Assembly: GCA_043818215.1 (NCBI GenBank)
Contig: JBDRGC010000011.1
Coordinates: forward strand, 1-8,242
Direction: 5' to 3'
Length of the DNA stretch: 8,242 nucleotides
DNA from: JBDRGC01 sp043818215
Lineage (GTDB): Bacteria > Chloroflexota > Anaerolineae > Anaerolineales > UBA11858
The notes under the pieces are model-generated. The model ran no database searches. It worked only from the letters and a program-made list of their open reading frames with translations, and had not been told where the DNA came from. Shown here piece after piece: positions 5,471 through 8,242 of the stretch. Within the stretch, counting starts at the first letter, position 1. Each line of letters begins with the position of its first letter. Made by a program: the position numbers and the translations under genes.

Positions 5471-6834
5471 GGCTCATCCCGTGAAATCCGCGAAATAAAC
5501 GACCCGTACTGATGGGCGGTGACAATATCGTCGCCGCGCGTCAGGGTTCCCAGATAGGGTTTCTCGCCGGCGTGCGCGGCCCAGCCACTGAGCACAAAGG
5601 GAATTGCCCCGTCTGCGGACATCCATTCGCCGTTGTATTTGCGGGCAATGTGGACATGGTTTCCTGTGGAGCGGCCGCCTTCGCAGGATGGATGCCCAAC
5701 TTGCTCGTCGGCGTGCAGGTACGTCCCGAGGGGAACCCGATCGCGTTCTTCGATATGCAGGTACATAAGGACCCAGCCAGTTTGTTCGTGACCGTCGCCA
5801 TCCAAATCCTGGATAACGACGCCGAGTTCCGAGCGCACCACCAGCCCGCCAGCCATGGCCGTTACCCAGTCGTCGGAGGTGTAGCACCCCGAGACGCTGG
5901 CAGGGGGGGCGAAGTCCAGGGCGGCCAGGGGGCCGCTGCTCTCGAAGACCTGATGCGGGCCTCCCGTATATGCCCAGGCTTTGCCCGGCCCAAAAGGCAG
6001 GGACAGCGGGGGTTGAGTCGAATCCGATGGAATGAGAGGCTCAACGGAGGCAGCCCGCTCCCAGGGGTCGCCGAACATCTGCATGTAAAGGGCCGGGAAT
6101 CCACGTTCGGGGTCGAGGGCCTCTTCCCAACGCTCGCCATCGTAGAGTTGAGCAAATAAATATTGCAAAGCTACGCTGCCGGCGTTCAAGTCGGGGGCCA
6201 GGGGTGCGGTGCTGCCATCCAAGAGAGTAATTTCAGTGAGTGTTCCTGAGCGCCAGCCGTAATATCCTTCTGATAATTCGTGTACTGCCCAGGTGAGCTG
6301 CCCATACAGGTCTTGTCGGATGTGGTGCTCGGCTCCCATGGCAGTGGAGAATTCATCGGGATTGTCGGGTTGCCCCAGAACACAGCCGCTTTGATATTCC
6401 AGCAAAGCCAGCAGTATCCGGGGGTTGATGGAATTTTCCAGGGCCACGCGGGTGATGATATCCGCCCCGGTAGTCCAGGCGGTGATCATGAGATACTGCC
6501 GGTAGGTACTCAGAAAACCCCCGGCTAAATCGATGTATTCGAGCACGTCGAAGTCGATGGCTGATGGGGAGTAGACGATTTCCGAGTCCGGGATGATCTG
6601 ATGAGCTGGGGGGCCGAAGGGTGTGGGGGTGGATGTGACGGTTGGGTGCCGCGTGGGGCTTGACGTGGGCGGCGGCGTTGGAGAGATTGTGGGCGCGGGC
6701 GACGGCGTGACCGACGGCGATTGTGTGGCCGTGTTTTGACGTGCCGCGGCAGTGATACTCGGCGGGCTTTGGGTTGCCGCGGAAGAACACGCCGCGAGGG
6801 CGATTGCCAGAATGATAAGTGTGGGGAGTTTCAA
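5467..6834 (-). CDS. M23 family metallopeptidase lipoprotein without LysM, 455 aa
   Basis: I choose the TTG at 6834: AAAGGT (6841-6846) lies six bases upstream and the product begins with a clean lipoprotein signal, MKLPTLIILAIALAAC (C16). An in-frame ATG at 6864 is possible but straddles the junction of an inserted repeat element; a GTG at 6918 lies inside that element. After the lipobox comes a proline/threonine-rich linker (22-77), a helical module (NSINPRILLALLEYQSG, 134-150) with GYYGWR, and an M23 domain with H294, D307, H360, H393 and H395. It also has DLDGDG (343-348) and cysteines C317/C384. It lacks the LysM seen in the next gene. Its TGA overlaps the ATG of that gene, so the two are probably co-translated. 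The likely role is envelope peptidoglycan cleavage or remodelling, inferred from family. Confidence 0.88.
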   Translation of the reverse strand: MKLPTLIILAIALAACSSAATQSPPSITAAARQNTATQSPSVTPSPAPTISPTPPPTSSPTRHPTVTSTPTPFGPPAHQIIPDSEIVYSPSAIDFDVLEYIDLAGGFLSTYRQYLMITAWTTGADIITRVALENSINPRILLALLEYQSGCVLGQPDNPDEFSTAMGAEHHIRQDLYGQLTWAVHELSEGYYGWRSGTLTEITLLDGSTAPLAPDLNAGSVALQYLFAQLYDGERWEEALDPERGFPALYMQMFGDPWERAASVEPLIPSDSTQPPLSLPFGPGKAWAYTGGPHQVFESSGPLAALDFAPPASVSGCYTSDDWVTAMAGGLVVRSELGVVIQDLDGDGHEQTGWVLMYLHIEERDRVPLGTYLHADEQVGHPSCEGGRSTGNHVHIARKYNGEWMSADGAIPFVLSGWAAHAGEKPYLGTLTRGDDIVTAHQYGSFISRISRDEP

Positions 6835-6840
6835 AATGAT

Positions 6841-6846
6841 ACCTTT
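6841..6846 (-). promoter_or_regulatory. Ribosome binding site AAAGGT supporting the TTG start at 6834
   Basis: On the minus strand AAAGGT is followed by six bases and TTG. This site lies outside the inserted element, so it was present before the insertion and argues for the TTG as the ancestral start. Confidence 0.55.
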
Positions 6847-6862
6847 GTTAGTAGTGGCGAAC

Positions 6863-7076
6863 ATAAATGATTTTCCGCCCACCAAAAGGGAAATTTGGGC
6901 GTCATTTGAATTACGCACAAATAAACCAGATTGTAAATGGTAAATGGTGAATTATAAATGGTAAATGATTGCGGTGATTTATCTACTTCATTTACAATTT
7001 ACCATTAACCATTCACCATTGCATTTCACTCTGCATAATTCAAATGACGCACTTTGGGAGGCAAAAAAACATTTAT
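6863..7076. mobile_element. MITE-like inverted-repeat element, 214 bp, with 7-bp direct flanks
   Basis: The ends are ATAAATG (6863-6869) and CATTTAT (7070-7076), and GGCGAAC flanks it directly on both sides (6856-6862 and 7077-7083), as a target site duplication would. Inside, GCGTCATTTGAATTACGCA (6899-6917) has an inverted copy at 7032-7050 with one mismatch. Two inverted five-unit heptad arrays (6933-6967 GTAAATG type, 6989-7023 CATTTAC type) surround a 21-base centre. There is no coding capacity, so it would be non-autonomous. The family is unknown. Confidence 0.75.
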
Positions 7077-7104
7077 GGCGAACGCTAATTCGCTTTTGCC
7101 CGTC

Positions 7105-7134
7105 AGTAGGACACTCTCGTGTCCTACTACAAAC
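7105..7134. repeat. Dispersed hairpin repeat with perfect 10-bp stem
   Basis: AGTAGGACAC (7105-7114) and GTGTCCTACT (7119-7128) form a perfect ten-base stem with loop TCTC. The part 7109-7134 is a near copy (24 of 26) of the minus strand at 3565-3590. It lies between the peptidase stop at 7199 and the inserted element, in the minus-strand leader of the second peptidase gene. No T tract follows on the minus strand, so it is not a standard terminator. Confidence 0.7.
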
Positions 7135-7148
7135 CTACTGCGAACTTA

Positions 7149-7191
7149 CCAATCTCCAATCTCCAATCTCCAATTCACCAATCTCCAATCT
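7149..7191 (+). repeat. Heptanucleotide array, five CCAATCT units with one interruption
   Basis: Three units (7149-7169), an eight-base interruption (7170-7177) and two more units (7178-7191) lie just after the stop of the first peptidase gene. It is the same unit as the 14-copy array in the LysM-M23 gene, but in the opposite orientation and non-coding. Confidence 0.9.
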
Positions 7192-7198
7192 CCACCCC

Positions 7199-8242
7199 CT
7201 ACGGCTCGTACCTCTCACGGACAATGCGGCTTTTGGAGGCCCCAAACTGGTTGGCAGTCACTACCTCGCCATCGCGGGTAAGCGTGCCCTGGTAAGCCTT
7301 ATCTCCGGCGTGGACTGTCCACCCGGTGAGCACAAAGGGAATTGGCCCATCGGCGGTTATCCATTCGCCGTTGTATTTGCGAGCAAAGTGGACATGGGTT
7401 CCGGTAGAACGACCGCCCTCACAAGATGGGTGTCCCAGATGATCCCCGGTACTCACCAACGCACCTTCAGCAATATGGCCTTCATCCGCGATATGAAGGT
7501 AGATCAAAACCCAGCCGGTCTGCTCGAAGCCGTCGCCGTCCAGGTCGAGGACGACTATGTTCCGCTCTGAGCGGGTGATCAATCCGGAGGCGGAGGCTGT
7601 CACCCAGGCATCGGATTCGACGCAGCCGCTCTCTACGCTGGCGGGAGCAAAGTCGATGGCTGCCCAAGACCCATCGCGCTCCCAGGCTCCGTGAGGGCCG
7701 CCAGTATAACTCCATACCGTGTCAATCAGGAAGGGCAATTCCAAATGGGGCTGGGCCAGATCGGGCGGGAATAAAGGCTCGATCAATTGAGAGCGCATCC
7801 AGGGATTGCCAAACATGCGCTCATAAAAGGCCGGGAAACCGTCGATAGGGTCAAAGGCTTGCAGCCAATCCTGGCTGTCGTAAACCTGTGCAAAGTAATA
7901 TTGCAAAGCCGCTGTCCCGGCATTCAAGTCAGGAGCCAGATGTGCCGTGACCCCATCTTCAAAACGAATTTCGCTCAAACGGCCCTCCCGCCAGTCATAG
8001 TAACCGATAGAAAGTTGATTGACTGCCCACTTCAACTGACGCAGGAGACCTTTTTTGTTGATATCGAATTCGCCCAAGGGGTACTCGCGCAGAGCCAGAT
8101 TGCCAGGCCAGCTAGAAACCCAGCCGCTCTGATACTCCAACAAGGCGAGCAGCAAGCGGGGGTTGACAGAATTATCCTGAGCCATGATTTTGATAATCTC
8201 TCCCCCATAAGTTTCGCCATTGCTGCCCAGGTATTCGTGGTA
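7199..8242 (-). CDS. M23 family metallopeptidase, partial (N-terminus beyond the window), 347 aa visible
   Basis: The frame is open to the window edge. The 19 residues before the methionine at 8185 (YHEYLGS...IIKI) align with both paralogues, so that methionine is internal and the gene starts outside. Numbering from the edge, residues 20-40 (NSVNPRLLLALLEYQSG) begin the helical module, GYYDWR follows, and the M23 domain has H184, D197, H250, H283 and H285. It also has DLDGDG and the conserved cysteine pair (SGC, HPSC). It is closest to the second gene (PIPFVLTGW, EQTGWVL) and is the upstream member of a three-gene tandem family. Whether it has a lipobox, LysM or linker cannot be seen. Stop is TAG at 7199-7201. 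A secreted peptidoglycan peptidase is inferred. Confidence 0.88.
   Translation of the reverse strand, partial: YHEYLGSNGETYGGEIIKIMAQDNSVNPRLLLALLEYQSGWVSSWPGNLALREYPLGEFDINKKGLLRQLKWAVNQLSIGYYDWREGRLSEIRFEDGVTAHLAPDLNAGTAALQYYFAQVYDSQDWLQAFDPIDGFPAFYERMFGNPWMRSQLIEPLFPPDLAQPHLELPFLIDTVWSYTGGPHGAWERDGSWAAIDFAPASVESGCVESDAWVTASASGLITRSERNIVVLDLDGDGFEQTGWVLIYLHIADEGHIAEGALVSTGDHLGHPSCEGGRSTGTHVHFARKYNGEWITADGPIPFVLTGWTVHAGDKAYQGTLTRDGEVVTANQFGASKSRIVRERYEP

Noticed and set aside
5512..6159. 215-codon plus-strand frame
   Set aside because: It lies fully antisense to the M23 domain of the second peptidase, and equivalent antisense frames appear in the paralogues, as expected from shared codon bias.
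7105..7128. Rho-independent terminator after the first peptidase
   Set aside because: The stem is perfect, but on the minus strand it is followed by GACGGGC with no T tract, and a near copy lies in another gene's leader; a dispersed repeat fits better.
7054..7281. Plus-strand frame with GGGAGG and an ATG at 7075, looking like a gene start
   Set aside because: It begins in the right arm of the inverted-repeat element, runs through the hairpin and the heptad array, and ends inside the peptidase gene on the other strand. The start signal mirrors the gene on the left side.
8032..8185. Methionine at 8185 as the start of the first peptidase
   Set aside because: The frame stays open to the window edge and the residues before it align with both paralogues, so it is internal.

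Overview
The window looks like chromosomal DNA of a free-living bacterium, most likely a Chloroflexota (Anaerolineae-like) genome. This is an inference from three things: the style of the secreted M23 peptidases, a DUF2089/DUF4097/SHOCT-like gene cluster, and abundant short heptanucleotide and inverted repeats between and inside genes. No marker gene fixes the taxonomy. All seven supported genes lie on the minus strand, so transcription runs from high to low coordinates.

Right half (8242 to 3866): three tandem paralogues of a secreted M23 (LytM-type) metallopeptidase. The first (7199-8242) is cut by the window edge. The second (5467-6834) and third (3866-5470) are lipoproteins that overlap by ATGA. 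Each has a helical module resembling a transglycosylase fold, then an M23 domain with all expected metal and catalytic residues, a DLDGDG loop and a conserved cysteine pair. Only the third has a LysM domain. They are probably cell-envelope peptidoglycan hydrolases or scaffolds. A rho-independent terminator (3685-3723) ends this unit.

Left half (3631 to 438): a strong sigma70-type promoter (3604-3631) drives a four-gene operon. It encodes a DUF2089 zinc-ribbon/HTH regulator, a 530-residue DUF4097-like beta-repeat protein, a two-TM membrane protein and a 127-residue soluble protein. All four carry the same short helical SHOCT-like module, at the C-terminus in the first two and at the N-terminus in the last two. 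This suggests a regulated envelope-associated complex, by analogy with YvlB/LiaX-type systems.

Repeats are the most striking part. (1) The 5' coding end of the LysM-M23 lipoprotein holds three consecutive 7-bp arrays (8, 7 and 14 units), so unit gain or loss would shift frame. (2) A 214-bp MITE-like inverted-repeat element (6863-7076), flanked by a 7-bp direct repeat, sits exactly at the 5' end of the second peptidase gene and creates an upstream ATG. (3) A 26-bp hairpin repeat occurs both in the DUF2089 leader and upstream of the second peptidase. (4) Positions 1-437 are non-coding and filled with stem-loops and dispersed repeats.
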